A stretch of DNA of 63,568 nt from Miniimonas arenae (GCF_006351005.1 NZ_VENP01000013.1:1-63568); one strand, 5' to 3'. Positions 7,999-16,084 are shown, counted from the stretch's first letter. Notes: generated by a model not told the origin, from the letters alone. A program made the numbers and translations.

Positions 7999-10900
7999 GT
8001 GAGTTCCGCTGCGCCGCTGCGCGAGCCCGTGTCGGTGCTCGCCGTCGTGGCGACCCGGAATGTCACTCCCTGGCTCGAAGGCACGCTGTCCGCGATCCTG
8101 CGGCAGTCCACCCCACCCGACCGCGTCCTCGTCGCGGTGTGGGACCCCACCGCGCTCGCCGCGGTCCGGGACGCCGCGGAGGCGGCCGGCCTCGCGGGGG
8201 CCGACGTGCTGCCGGCCGCGAACGCCGCCACGTTCGGCGCTGCCGTGCGCGCGGTGCTGCGCGACCGACCCGGCGCGCGCGGGCAGTGGCTCTGGCTCCT
8301 GCACGACGACAGCGCCCCTGAGCCCGACGCGCTCACGCAGCTGCGTCGCGCGGCCGAGCAGGGCTCCTCGGTCGCCGTCGTGGGCGCCAAGCAGGTCGAG
8401 TGGACGGCCCCGGACGAGCTGATCTCGGTCGGCGTCGGGATGACCCGGTCCGGTCGCCGCTTCACGGCGCTGGAGGAGCACGAGATCGACCAGGGCCAGT
8501 ACGACGACCGGTCGGACGTGCTCGCCGTCGGGACCGCCGGCGCACTCGTGCGCCGCGACGTGTGGGACGCCCTGAGCGGGACCGATCCGGCGCTCGGTCC
8601 GTTCGGCGACGGCGCCGATCTCGCCCGGCGCGCACGCCTGGCCGGGCACCGCGTCGTCATCGCGCCCGGAGCGACCGTCCGGCACGCCCGCGCGAGCTAC
8701 TTCGCGCTGCGCGCCCCGCGGCACGGCGAACCGGCGGTGGACGCGGCCCCCGAGCCCGAGCGGTCCTGGCCGGCGCGGCGCCAGGCGGTGCTGCACGCGC
8801 GGCTCGCCGGTGCGACCCCGATCGGTGCCGTGCTCGCGTTCCTCGGGATGTACCTGCTCGCGCCGGTCCGCGCGCTCGGACGGCTCGTGACCAAGGAGTT
8901 CCACCTCGTCGGGGCGGAGCTGCGCGCGCCGTTCGCGGCCACGGCCGGCCTCTCCGCGGTGAGCCGGGCGCGGCGCCAGGCGCGGCGCACGAGCGTGCTG
9001 CCGCGTCGCGTGCTGCGTCCGCTGCAGGTCGGGCTCGGCGAGCGCCTCGCGACGTGGCGCGACCAGCGACTGCAGCGGGCCGCGCTGCGCCGCGCCGCGC
9101 GAGCGCGCTCCGAGCTGGAGATCCGCGAGGCCGCGGCGCTCGCCCGGCGCCGCCGCACCACGCTCTCGCTCGTCGTGCTCGCGACGGTGGCGGTCGCGCT
9201 CGTCACCGTCGGTTCCTGGATCCTCGCCGGTCCGCTCGTCGGCGGTGCGCTGCTGCCCGTCGACGGCGACGTGCGCTCGCTCTGGACGCTGGCGACGTCG
9301 CCGTGGCTCGCCGTCGGGGACGGCCATGCCGTGCTCGCCGAACCCCTCCTCCTGGTCCTGGCCGCGCTGACGACCCTGGTCGGCGGGCTGTGGGGGACCC
9401 CCGTCACGGTGGTCCTGACCGCGCTCCTGGTCGGCGCGCTGCCGCTCGCGGCGATCGGCGCGTGGTTCGCCGCCGGTGCCGCCACGCGCAGCGTCGGGGT
9501 CCGCGCCTGGGTCGCGGGGGCCTGGGCGCTCATGCCCCCGCTCCTCACGGCCGTCGCGGACGGCCGGGTCGGAGCCGTGGTCGCGCACCTCGCGCTGCCC
9601 TGGGTCGCGCTCGGCGTGGCGCGCGGGCTCGGCGTCCAGCGGCGCGACGTCGTGCTGTCTGGCATGGTCGGGGCGCAGCGTGTCCACCGTTCCGCGGTCG
9701 ACGACGCCGAAACAGCGCCCGCCCTGGCGCTCACCTCCGGGCGACGTTCCCCCGGGCCGATCGGCTCGATCGGCGCGTGCGCGGCCGCCGGGCTCGCCTT
9801 CGCCGTGGCCTGCGCGGGGGCGCCCCTGCTGCTCCCGCTCGGGCTCGTGCTGCTCGCGGTGCTCGCGCTGGCGCTGCCGCGTCGGGCGCGTCGCCTGCAC
9901 GCCGGTCGCGGGCGCCTCGTGCTCGTGGCGGTGCCGGCGCTCGCGCTGCTCGGACCGTGGCTCACCGCACCGTTCACGTCGGCTGCGGGCGCGGACGGCG
10001 GCGCCGACCAGCTCGTCCGGCTCCTGCTGTCCGAGCCTGGCGCCGTCGAGGCCTTCACCGTGGCGTCGCCGTGGCAGTCGGCCCTGCTCTGGCCCCTGGA
10101 TCCGGCACCCGTCACCTGGCTGCCGTCGGCGCTCGCCTGGCTCCCGCTCGCCCTCGCGGCGCCTGTGGTGCTCGCCGCACTCGCCGCGCTGCTGCGCGGC
10201 GGCGCGCAGGCGGTGACCGTCCGGATCGGCTGGCTGCTGGCGGTGCTCGCGCTCGCCGCCGCGGTGACCCTCCCGCTCGTGGGCGTGGGCACCGACGTCG
10301 ACGGCGGGGTCGAGTCGAGCGTCGGCACCTGGCCCGGTCCCGCACTCTCCCTCGCGCTGCTCGGTGCGCTGCTCGCCGCAGCCGTCGCGGGGGAGGGCAT
10401 GCGCCGTCGCCTCGGCGGCGCGACCTTCGGCTGGCGGCAGTCCGCCTCGGCGGTGCTCGTGGCGCTGGCCGCGCTCGGGCCCGCCGCGGGCGCGGTCACG
10501 TGGGTGCTCGCGGTGCGCAGCGACCCCGGCGTCGTCGAGGTAGCCGCGCGTGGCGCCGACCCCGTTCCGGCCCTCGGGCGCCAGGTGCAGGTCTCGGCCG
10601 CCTCGGCTCGTGTGCTCTCGCTCACGCCGACCGCGGACGGGCTCGACGTCCAGCTCTGGCGCGCCGACGGACCCCAGCTCGTCGACGGTGCGCTGACGAC
10701 GCTCGCGCTCACGGGCTCACCCCTGAGCCCCGAGATCGCCGCGCCGGACGCCGCGGACGCCGACCTCGCGGTCGCGGTGTCGCGCCTGACCGTCGCCGCC
10801 GACGAGGCCGTGCCCGCGCTCCTGACGCACGGCGTCGCCGTCGTGGTCGTCGCGAACCCGGACTCGACCGCGCGACCGGGTGCGGACCCGTCGGCCGCGG

Positions 10901-11379
10901 CGGCCCTGGCGGCCGAGCTCGACGCGACCGCGGGCCTGGAGAAGGTGACCACGAACGCGTCCGGCTCGATCTGGCGCGTCGTCGCGGACGTCGCGGCGCG
11001 CGCCCGGGTGCTCGAGGCCGACGGCACCGGGTCCCCGAACGTCGTGGTGACCAGCCGCGACCTGCCGGTGGGCGGCCTGACGTCCGGCGTCGTCCAGGCC
11101 GGGGGCGAGATCCTCTCCGGCGAGGCCGACCGCACGGTCGTGCTGGCGGAGCGAGCCGATCCCGGCTGGGTGGCGCGCCTGGACGGCGTCACGCTCGAGC
11201 CCGTGACCACGGACTGGCGTCAGGCGTGGACCCTGCCCGCGGGCGCGTCCGGGCAGCTCGAGATCAGCTACGTGGACCCGGTGCGGACCCCGTGGGTCGT
11301 CGTGCAGATCGTGGTGCTGGGCCTCACGCTCCTGCTCGCGCTCCCGGCCCGACGGCGCACCCCCGAGGAGGTCGTATGA
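7999..11379 (+). CDS. large membrane protein with N-terminal GT2 glycosyltransferase domain
   Basis: 1126 residues from GTG 7999. Residues about 10-240 form a GT2 GT-A domain (VSVLAVVATRN, LLHDDSAPEPDAL with the DD metal site, VGTAGALVRRDVWD). The rest is a multi-pass membrane protein: hydrophobic segments cluster between about 385 and 830, followed by a long extracytoplasmic Ala/Val-rich region and a final helix (WVVVQIVVLGLTLLLAL) near 1100. It looks like the large membrane glycosyltransferase encoded beside whiB2 and the DUF5719 gene in many actinobacteria. Its product is unknown; export of a surface glycan coupled to division is inference. Its stop overlaps the next gene's ATG (ATGA), so the two proteins are translationally coupled. 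Confidence 0.88.
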   Translation: MSSAAPLREPVSVLAVVATRNVTPWLEGTLSAILRQSTPPDRVLVAVWDPTALAAVRDAAEAAGLAGADVLPAANAATFGAAVRAVLRDRPGARGQWLWLLHDDSAPEPDALTQLRRAAEQGSSVAVVGAKQVEWTAPDELISVGVGMTRSGRRFTALEEHEIDQGQYDDRSDVLAVGTAGALVRRDVWDALSGTDPALGPFGDGADLARRARLAGHRVVIAPGATVRHARASYFALRAPRHGEPAVDAAPEPERSWPARRQAVLHARLAGATPIGAVLAFLGMYLLAPVRALGRLVTKEFHLVGAELRAPFAATAGLSAVSRARRQARRTSVLPRRVLRPLQVGLGERLATWRDQRLQRAALRRAARARSELEIREAAALARRRRTTLSLVVLATVAVALVTVGSWILAGPLVGGALLPVDGDVRSLWTLATSPWLAVGDGHAVLAEPLLLVLAALTTLVGGLWGTPVTVVLTALLVGALPLAAIGAWFAAGAATRSVGVRAWVAGAWALMPPLLTAVADGRVGAVVAHLALPWVALGVARGLGVQRRDVVLSGMVGAQRVHRSAVDDAETAPALALTSGRRSPGPIGSIGACAAAGLAFAVACAGAPLLLPLGLVLLAVLALALPRRARRLHAGRGRLVLVAVPALALLGPWLTAPFTSAAGADGGADQLVRLLLSEPGAVEAFTVASPWQSALLWPLDPAPVTWLPSALAWLPLALAAPVVLAALAALLRGGAQAVTVRIGWLLAVLALAAAVTLPLVGVGTDVDGGVESSVGTWPGPALSLALLGALLAAAVAGEGMRRRLGGATFGWRQSASAVLVALAALGPAAGAVTWVLAVRSDPGVVEVAARGADPVPALGRQVQVSAASARVLSLTPTADGLDVQLWRADGPQLVDGALTTLALTGSPLSPEIAAPDAADADLAVAVSRLTVAADEAVPALLTHGVAVVVVANPDSTARPGADPSAAAALAAELDATAGLEKVTTNASGSIWRVVADVAARARVLEADGTGSPNVVVTSRDLPVGGLTSGVVQAGGEILSGEADRTVVLAERADPGWVARLDGVTLEPVTTDWRQAWTLPAGASGQLEISYVDPVRTPWVVVQIVVLGLTLLLALPARRRTPEEVV

Positions 11380-13037
11380 GCACGTCCGAGACCGACTCCG
11401 GGCTCGACGCCGGCCGCGAGCGCGAGGTGAGCACGACCGGCGACGAGGCCACGGCGCCCGAGCGTGCCGAGGCGACGAAGGCGCCCCGGCAGGGTGGGAA
11501 GCGCCGGCCTCGCTCGATCCACCCGGGCCGCGAGGGCCTCACCCGCACGCTGCGGATCGTGTCCGCGCTCGGGGTGCTCGCGCTCGGCGCCGGGGTCGTG
11601 GTCGGCGCGAGTGCGCTGCCGACGGCGCAGGTCGCGCAGGCGCAGCCGCTCGCCGTGGCCGTGCCGCCGACGGGGGTGGCCCTGACCTGCCCGACGGCGC
11701 CCGCCGCGACGTCCGGTGCGGCTACCGACTCCGAGCTCTCCGGCGCCTCGACGACCACGACGCAGGTGCTCGGCGCCGTGCTCGCGCGCGGCGGAGCGCT
11801 CCCGAGCGCCACCCTCGGGACGCTCACCGCGGCCGGCACGGCCCTCACCCCCGGCCCTGACGGCGCGATCGGGACGCTCGCTGACCCGGCCGAGCCGAGC
11901 GTGCTGCGCGCCGACCCCGCCGGGGGTGCGGCCGCGTTCGCCGTCGCCGCGACGGCGTCGCGGGCGGACTCCGGCGACCTGCGGGGCCTGTCCGCGGCCT
12001 CGTGCCCGGCCGGGTCGTCGACGCTCTGGTTCGCGGGCGGTCGTACGACCATCGGCTCCTCGGCAACGCTGAGCCTGCGCAACGCCGGGTCCACGGCCGC
12101 CACCGTCACGCTCGCCGCCTGGGGCGCGACCGGACCCGTGGCGCTCACCTCGACCGCCGTCGTGGTGCCGCCGGGGTCGCAGCAGACGGTCTCCCTCGAG
12201 GCCGTCGCCCCGGACCAGGACCGGCTCGCGCTGCAGCTGACCGCCGCGGGCGGCCTGGTCAGCGCCACGATCGCGACGAACCAGCTCGACGGCCTGACCC
12301 CCGCGGGCACCGACGTCGTGTCGGCGACCGCGGCGCCCGGCGTCGAGGCGCTCGTGCCCGGCGTCGTCCTGGGCAGCAGCACGATCGACGACGAGGACAC
12401 CGCCCTCGTCCGCGTGCTCAACCCCGGCGAGACGCCCGCGACCGTCTCGATCGAGCTCCTCGGCTCCGACGGCGTCGTCCCGATCAGTGGCTTGAACGGG
12501 CTCGTGGTCGAGGCGGGCGCGGTGACGGACGTGACCCTCGGCGGAGCGCCGCCGGGGACCTACACGGTGCGCGTCTCCTCCGACCTGCCCGTCGTGACCG
12601 GTGCGTCCCTGGTCCGCGTCGGTCAGCCCGCGCCCGAGGACCCCGACGTCCCGGTCGTCGACCGTGCCTGGTTGTCCTCGGTCGCCTCGGGGACGTCGCA
12701 GGCGGTCGCGCTGCCCGGCCTCGGGTCGGTGGTCGAGCGGGGAGAGCTCGTGATCGGCGCGGTCGAGGACGCCACCGTGACGGCCACGGCGCTCGACGCC
12801 ACGGGCACCGTGGTGGGCACCGTCGAGGTCGACGTGCCCGCCGGTCGGAGCGTCGCGCTGGACGTCTCGCAGCTCGGCTCGTCGCCCGCCCTCGTACGGC
12901 TCACGTCTGACGCGCCCGTCGCCGCGGGCGCCGTCCTCACCTACACCGACCCGCTGGGGGAGCTCGTCAGCGTGATCGGCGCGCAGCAGGACCCGCAGGT
13001 GGAGCGGTCCGCCGCCATCCGCGTGTCGCTGGGCTGA
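11376..13037 (+). CDS. DUF5719 family exported/membrane-anchored protein
   Basis: 553 residues. A charged 55-residue cytoplasmic N-terminus is followed by one hydrophobic segment (TLRIVSALGVLALGAGVVVGASAL, about 58-82) acting as signal anchor, then a beta-rich, Ala/Val/Thr-rich extracytoplasmic region with repeated immunoglobulin-like strands (LSLRNAGSTAATVTLAAW, VRVLNPGETPATVSIELL). DUF5719 proteins are known only by position beside this GT2. The ATGA overlap implies stoichiometric production with the glycosyltransferase, so a shared complex is likely by inference. No catalytic motif is visible. Confidence 0.85.
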   Translation: MSTSETDSGLDAGREREVSTTGDEATAPERAEATKAPRQGGKRRPRSIHPGREGLTRTLRIVSALGVLALGAGVVVGASALPTAQVAQAQPLAVAVPPTGVALTCPTAPAATSGAATDSELSGASTTTTQVLGAVLARGGALPSATLGTLTAAGTALTPGPDGAIGTLADPAEPSVLRADPAGGAAAFAVAATASRADSGDLRGLSAASCPAGSSTLWFAGGRTTIGSSATLSLRNAGSTAATVTLAAWGATGPVALTSTAVVVPPGSQQTVSLEAVAPDQDRLALQLTAAGGLVSATIATNQLDGLTPAGTDVVSATAAPGVEALVPGVVLGSSTIDDEDTALVRVLNPGETPATVSIELLGSDGVVPISGLNGLVVEAGAVTDVTLGGAPPGTYTVRVSSDLPVVTGASLVRVGQPAPEDPDVPVVDRAWLSSVASGTSQAVALPGLGSVVERGELVIGAVEDATVTATALDATGTVVGTVEVDVPAGRSVALDVSQLGSSPALVRLTSDAPVAAGAVLTYTDPLGELVSVIGAQQDPQVERSAAIRVSLG

Positions 13038-13039
13038 CC

Positions 13040-13166
13040 TCTCGTCCTGCTCGGATCCTGCTCGGACCGGGCCCTCGGCTCAGGCCAGCACGGCTTCGGC
13101 GGCCACCGACCAGCGCTCCTGCCACGGCCCGATCGGCTCGAGCCCGGCGGCGCGCACCGGTTCAGG
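13040..13166. other. intergenic stretch with a coding-like minus-strand tail
   Basis: Between two convergent genes. On the minus strand, in the same frame as the metallopeptidase-family gene and directly after its TGA, 28 codons run to a second TGA near 13078-13080 and read like real protein (AAGLEPIGPWQERW). It could be a remnant of a lost gene end or a former C-terminal extension. No clear terminator hairpin was found. Confidence 0.3.
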
Positions 13167-13631
13167 TCAGTCCGGTCGGTAGCCCGGGTCGACGGCCTCG
13201 GGCGGCTGCCCGATCAGCTCGGCGACCTGCTCCACGACGACGGCCCGCACCAGTGCGCGGACCTCCTCCTCGCCGTCGCACCGCTCCTCGACCACCCGGC
13301 GGTAGAGCACGATCCGCGCGCTGAGGCCGGCGACGGCGTCCGCCGCGAACGCCCGGCCGAGCGCGGGGCCGTGCTCCCAGGGCGCCGGATCGGACGGCGG
13401 AACGTCCTCGACGGCGAACTCGACGTCGCGCAGCTGGCGTGACCAGCGCTGCTCGAGGAGCTCGACCGCGTCGAGCACCGCGTCCTCGAAGCGCTCCGCG
13501 CGGGTCCGGCTCGCGGGCATCCCGGGGGGCAGCAACGGGCCCCGCAGGCCGCGACCGCGGCGGTCACGCCGACGCGCGCCGCGGCGCGACGGGATCGTGA
13601 GCGGGTCGAGCGCGCGGGGGGTGCGGGACAC
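13167..13631 (-). CDS. metallopeptidase-family (zincin-like) protein with degenerate active site
   Basis: 154 residues from GTG 13631. It resembles the small DUF1025-type zincin family, positional equivalent of mycobacterial Rv3259: RGPLLPPGMPASRTRAERFEDAVLDAVELLE, then ARIVLYRR and the C-terminal VDPGY. At the position of the HExxH zinc motif it reads VVVEQVAEL, so zinc ligands are missing and protease activity is not expected. As I recall, the mycobacterial homologue is degenerate there too. It has a leaderless start (TAGGCT six bases upstream) and diverges from the DUF3499 gene, with both -10 boxes inside 50 bases. Confidence 0.82.
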   Translation of the reverse strand: MSRTPRALDPLTIPSRRGARRRDRRGRGLRGPLLPPGMPASRTRAERFEDAVLDAVELLEQRWSRQLRDVEFAVEDVPPSDPAPWEHGPALGRAFAADAVAGLSARIVLYRRVVEERCDGEEEVRALVRAVVVEQVAELIGQPPEAVDPGYRPD

Positions 13632-13637
13632 CGTCCG

Positions 13638-13643
13638 AGCCTA
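13638..13643 (-). promoter_or_regulatory. -10 hexamer TAGGCT, leaderless spacing
   Basis: Six bases before GTG 13631 of the metallopeptidase-family gene. Confidence 0.55.
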
Positions 13644-13667
13644 ACGTCGGGGGCTCGGGTGAGCGGG

Positions 13668-13673
13668 TAGCGT
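13668..13673 (+). promoter_or_regulatory. -10 hexamer TAGCGT, leaderless spacing
   Basis: Six bases before GTG 13680 of the DUF3499 gene. Confidence 0.55.
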
Positions 13674-13679
13674 GGCGGG

Positions 13680-14039
13680 GTGAGGATCCGCCAGTGCACG
13701 CGCGCCACGTGCGTTCGCCCCGCCGTCGCGACCCTGACGTACGTGTACGCCGACTCCACGGCGGTCCTCGGCCCGCTCGCCACGCAGGCCGAGCCGCACT
13801 CCTACGACCTGTGCGCGGAGCACGCCGGGCGCCTGACGGTGCCGCGAGGGTGGGAGGTGGTGCGCCTCGCGGTCGACCTCGATCACGCAGCGCCGGCGCC
13901 CACCCCCGACGACCTCGTCGCCCTCGCGGACGCCGTGCGCGAGGCCTCGCGCGCGCCCGCGCCCACGGCACCCCCGCCGCCGTCGGCTGCCTCGGGCTCG
14001 CGCCGCGGACACCTTCGCGTGCTCGACGGCGGGGAGTGA
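13680..14039 (+). CDS. DUF3499 family protein
   Basis: 119 residues from GTG 13680. It matches the actinobacterial DUF3499 family (like Rv3258c) in both sequence and place after the metallopeptidase-family gene. Visible: RQCTRATCVRPAVATLTYVYADSTAVLGPL, then DLCAEHAGRLTVPRGWEVVRL; the CxxxxC and CxxH pairs would make a compact zinc ribbon (inference). The C-terminal 45 residues are Ala/Pro-rich and probably disordered. In mycobacteria manB follows at this point; here the next gene is the Trm112-like one. The function is unknown. Confidence 0.85.
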   Translation: MRIRQCTRATCVRPAVATLTYVYADSTAVLGPLATQAEPHSYDLCAEHAGRLTVPRGWEVVRLAVDLDHAAPAPTPDDLVALADAVREASRAPAPTAPPPPSAASGSRRGHLRVLDGGE

Positions 14040-14157
14040 CGAGGGCGCGACGGCGCACCGTGCGCTTGGCGCGCCTCGTGCGCTTCGTGCACAGGGCGTC
14101 AGCCACCCAGGAACCCGAGAACCCGGGCACCGAGACCACCAGCGAGGAGCGACGACG

Positions 14158-14364
14158 ATGACCACACCCGATCTCGGAGCGGGCGATGCGCAGTGGGTGC
14201 GCGACGCGCTGCGCTGCCCCGTGACGCGCACGCCCCTGCGCGAGGGCACCGGACCCGACGGCGAGCCCGAGCTGCACAACACAAGCCCCGACGAGCCGCT
14301 GGCCTACCCCGTCCGGAACGGCGTCCCCGTGCTGCTGCCTGACGAGGCTCGACCGCTGGGCTGA
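14158..14364 (+). CDS. Trm112-like / UPF0434 family protein
   Basis: 68 residues from ATG 14158, with a GAGGAG-like site (cgaggagcgacg) upstream. It has the CPVTRTPLREG opening and the YPVRNGVPVLLPDEAR ending of the Trm112/UPF0434 family. Only one cysteine remains, so the zinc site of eukaryotic Trm112 is incomplete. In eukaryotes Trm112 activates methyltransferases; the bacterial role is not established. Its mycobacterial neighbours manB and manA are absent here. Confidence 0.8.
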   Translation: MTTPDLGAGDAQWVRDALRCPVTRTPLREGTGPDGEPELHNTSPDEPLAYPVRNGVPVLLPDEARPLG

Positions 14365-14504
14365 GGCACCGCGGGCGCCCTCGCTCGCGTCCGTCCCGGC
14401 GGGGCAGCCGGCGACGGGGGAGCGGCCGGTGGGCGCCCGTCCGACCGCGGTCGCGAGGGACGCTCGCCGCGACCGCCGCGTGGACCGCCGTGGGCGGCGC
14501 CCGA

Positions 14505-14543
14505 CGTGGGCGCCCGTCGTGGGCGCCCGCCGTGGGCGCCGGT
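14505..14543 (+). repeat. 13-bp tandem repeat, three copies
   Basis: Three consecutive units of the pattern CGTGGGCGCC(C/G)G(T/C), with a fourth degenerate unit just upstream, in the leader region before the CDF transporter promoter. Each unit is partly self-complementary (GGGCGCCC). Purpose unknown. Confidence 0.7.
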
Positions 14544-14565
14544 ACGACGCCCGATGCCACGTCGT

Positions 14566-14571
14566 TACGAT
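14566..14571 (+). promoter_or_regulatory. -10 hexamer TACGAT for the CDF transporter
   Basis: Consensus-like -10 about 30 bases before ATG 14601. It gives a short leader that includes the ribosome-binding site. Confidence 0.45.
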
Positions 14572-14600
14572 GCGATCCGCAACCCGGTCGAGAGGCGGAC

Positions 14601-15539
14601 ATGTCAGCGCAGCACGGCACCAAGGCGATCCTCGCGGCGCTCGCCGCCAATCTCGGCATCGCCGTCACCAAGTTCGTCGCGTACGTGCTGACCGGCTCCT
14701 CCTCGATGCTCGCGGAGGCCGTGCACTCGGTCGCCGACTCGGGCAACCAGCTCCTCCTGCTCCTGGGCGGACGCCGTGCGGTGCGCGCGGCCGACGCCGA
14801 GCACCCGTTCGGCTACGGCCGCGCCCGGTACTTCTACGCGTTCGTCGTGTCGATCGTGCTCTTCACGCTTGGTGGCGTGTTCGCCCTCTACGAGGCGTAC
14901 GAGAAGTTCCGCCACCCCCACCCGATCGAGGGGCAGTGGTGGTGGGTGCCGCTCGTCGTGCTGGCCGCCGCGATCGGGATGGAGGGCTTCTCGTTCCGCA
15001 CCGCCATCCACGAGTCGCGGCCGCACAAGGGCTCCGGGTCGTGGTGGCAGTTCATCCGGCGCTCGAAGTCGCCCGAGCTGCCCGTCATTCTGCTCGAGGA
15101 CTTCGGCGCCCTGATCGGGCTCGCGTTCGCGCTCGTCGGGGTCTCTGCCACGCTCCTCACGCACGACGGGCGCTGGGACGCCCTCGGCTCGGCCGCCATC
15201 GGCGCGCTGCTCGTCTGCATCGCGTTCGTGCTGGCCCGGGAGACCAAGTCGTTGCTGCTCGGCGAGGGCGCCGAGCCCGACGTCGTGGACGCGGTCCTCG
15301 CCGCCGCAGCCGGCGACGGCGTGACCTCCGTCATCCACCTCAAGACCCTTCACCTCGGGCCCGAGGAGCTGCTCGTCGCGGCGAAGATCGAGGTCCCGAG
15401 CGCGTCGACCGCCGCGGACGTGGCGGCGGCGATCGACTCGGCCGAGGGTCGGATCCGCGCCGCGGTGCCGATCGCCCGCGTGATCTACCTCGAGCCGGAC
15501 CTGCGCCGCGCCGTGAGTCAGGACACCGCGACCGACTGA
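14601..15539 (+). CDS. cation diffusion facilitator (CDF) family transporter
   Basis: 312 residues from ATG 14601, with GAGAGG about five bases upstream. Six membrane helices are expected. The metal-site motif HSVADSGNQ in helix 2 (about residues 42-50) and an LLEDFGALIG block in helix 5 carry the conserved His/Asp positions. The C-terminal cytoplasmic domain (about 215-312) has the ferredoxin-like CDF fold, with VIHLKTLHLGPEELLVAAKIEV. CDF proteins export Zn2+, Fe2+, Mn2+ or Co2+ using the proton gradient; the metal cannot be assigned here. It occupies the position where manA lies in related genomes. Confidence 0.92.
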   Translation: MSAQHGTKAILAALAANLGIAVTKFVAYVLTGSSSMLAEAVHSVADSGNQLLLLLGGRRAVRAADAEHPFGYGRARYFYAFVVSIVLFTLGGVFALYEAYEKFRHPHPIEGQWWWVPLVVLAAAIGMEGFSFRTAIHESRPHKGSGSWWQFIRRSKSPELPVILLEDFGALIGLAFALVGVSATLLTHDGRWDALGSAAIGALLVCIAFVLARETKSLLLGEGAEPDVVDAVLAAAAGDGVTSVIHLKTLHLGPEELLVAAKIEVPSASTAADVAAAIDSAEGRIRAAVPIARVIYLEPDLRRAVSQDTATD

Positions 15540-15579
15540 GTCGCGCCCCCTCGAGTGCCGCAGCGTCGCATCCGCCGTC

Positions 15580-15758
15580 GAGAACGGCCCATGGCGACGA
15601 GAACGGCCCTCTGAGCACGTTCGCGAGGGCACCCGGGCGTGCGCGTGTCGTTGAGAACGGCCCGTGGCGTCGAGAACGGCCCTCTGAGCACGTTCGCGAG
15701 GGCACCCGGGCGTGCGCGTGTCGTTGAGAACGGCCCGTGGAGTCGAGAACGGCCCTGG
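15580..15758 (+). repeat. 73-bp tandem repeats (two full, one partial copy)
   Basis: Units start at 15580, 15653 and 15726, an exact 73-base period. Each begins with an arm of the palindromic element (GAGAACGGCCC, eight bases, then CGAGAACGGCC); the rest of the unit (CTCTGAGCACGTTCGCGAGG onward) is identical in the two full copies. The third copy stops after the arm. Confidence 0.9.
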
Positions 15759-15785
15759 GGGTCTCCACCGCGGCGCCACCTTCGT

Positions 15786-15852
15786 CGAGAACGGCCTGTG
15801 GCGACGAGAACGGTCCGCTGCGGGCCGGTCTCGTCGCCACGGGCCGTTCTGG
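15786..15852 (+). repeat. 67-bp palindromic element, copy 1
   Basis: Two 28-base arms (15786-15813 and 15825-15852) match at 25 of 28 positions as an inverted repeat around an 11-base loop. The core is ACGGCC(C/T)GTGGCGACGAG. A second copy with the same arm and loop lengths lies at 27299-27365. Confidence 0.9.
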
Positions 15853-15936
15853 GCGGTGCGGCAAGCTCCGGGCTACCCGCGCGGCGGGCGGCCGCGCGGT
15901 CGAGGGGGCTTCTCCGGCCGACGGAAGGTCCGGCGG

Positions 15937-16063
15937 CGCGCACCGACCGCGACACCGACCGCAATACCGTCGGCGCGCGCCGACTGCGACACCGACCGCA
16001 ATACCGTCGGCGCGCACCGACTGCGACACCGACCGCAATACCGACGCCGCGCACCGACTGCGG
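15937..16063 (+). repeat. 37-bp tandem array, three full units and one partial
   Basis: Units begin at 15937, 15974, 16011 and 16048; the shared core is ACACCGACCGCAATACCG. They are nearly identical, with no unique spacers between them, so this is not CRISPR. The array ends about 30 bases before the ahcY start. Confidence 0.9.
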
Positions 16064-16078
16064 CGCACCCCGGGCGCG

Positions 16079-16084
16079 TACGCT
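16079..16084 (+). promoter_or_regulatory. -10 hexamer TACGCT for ahcY, leaderless spacing
   Basis: Eight bases separate it from GTG 16093, implying a leaderless or nearly leaderless transcript. It sits directly after the 37-bp repeat array. Confidence 0.55.

Noticed and set aside
8400-13037. Very long plus-strand frame of about 1545 codons over the GT2 and DUF5719 genes
   Set aside because: Its 5' half is Arg/Ala-rich shadow coding out of frame with GT2; only the part from ATG 11376 is real.
15580-16063. CRISPR array
   Set aside because: Repeats are contiguous tandem units without unique spacers, and no cas genes are in the window.
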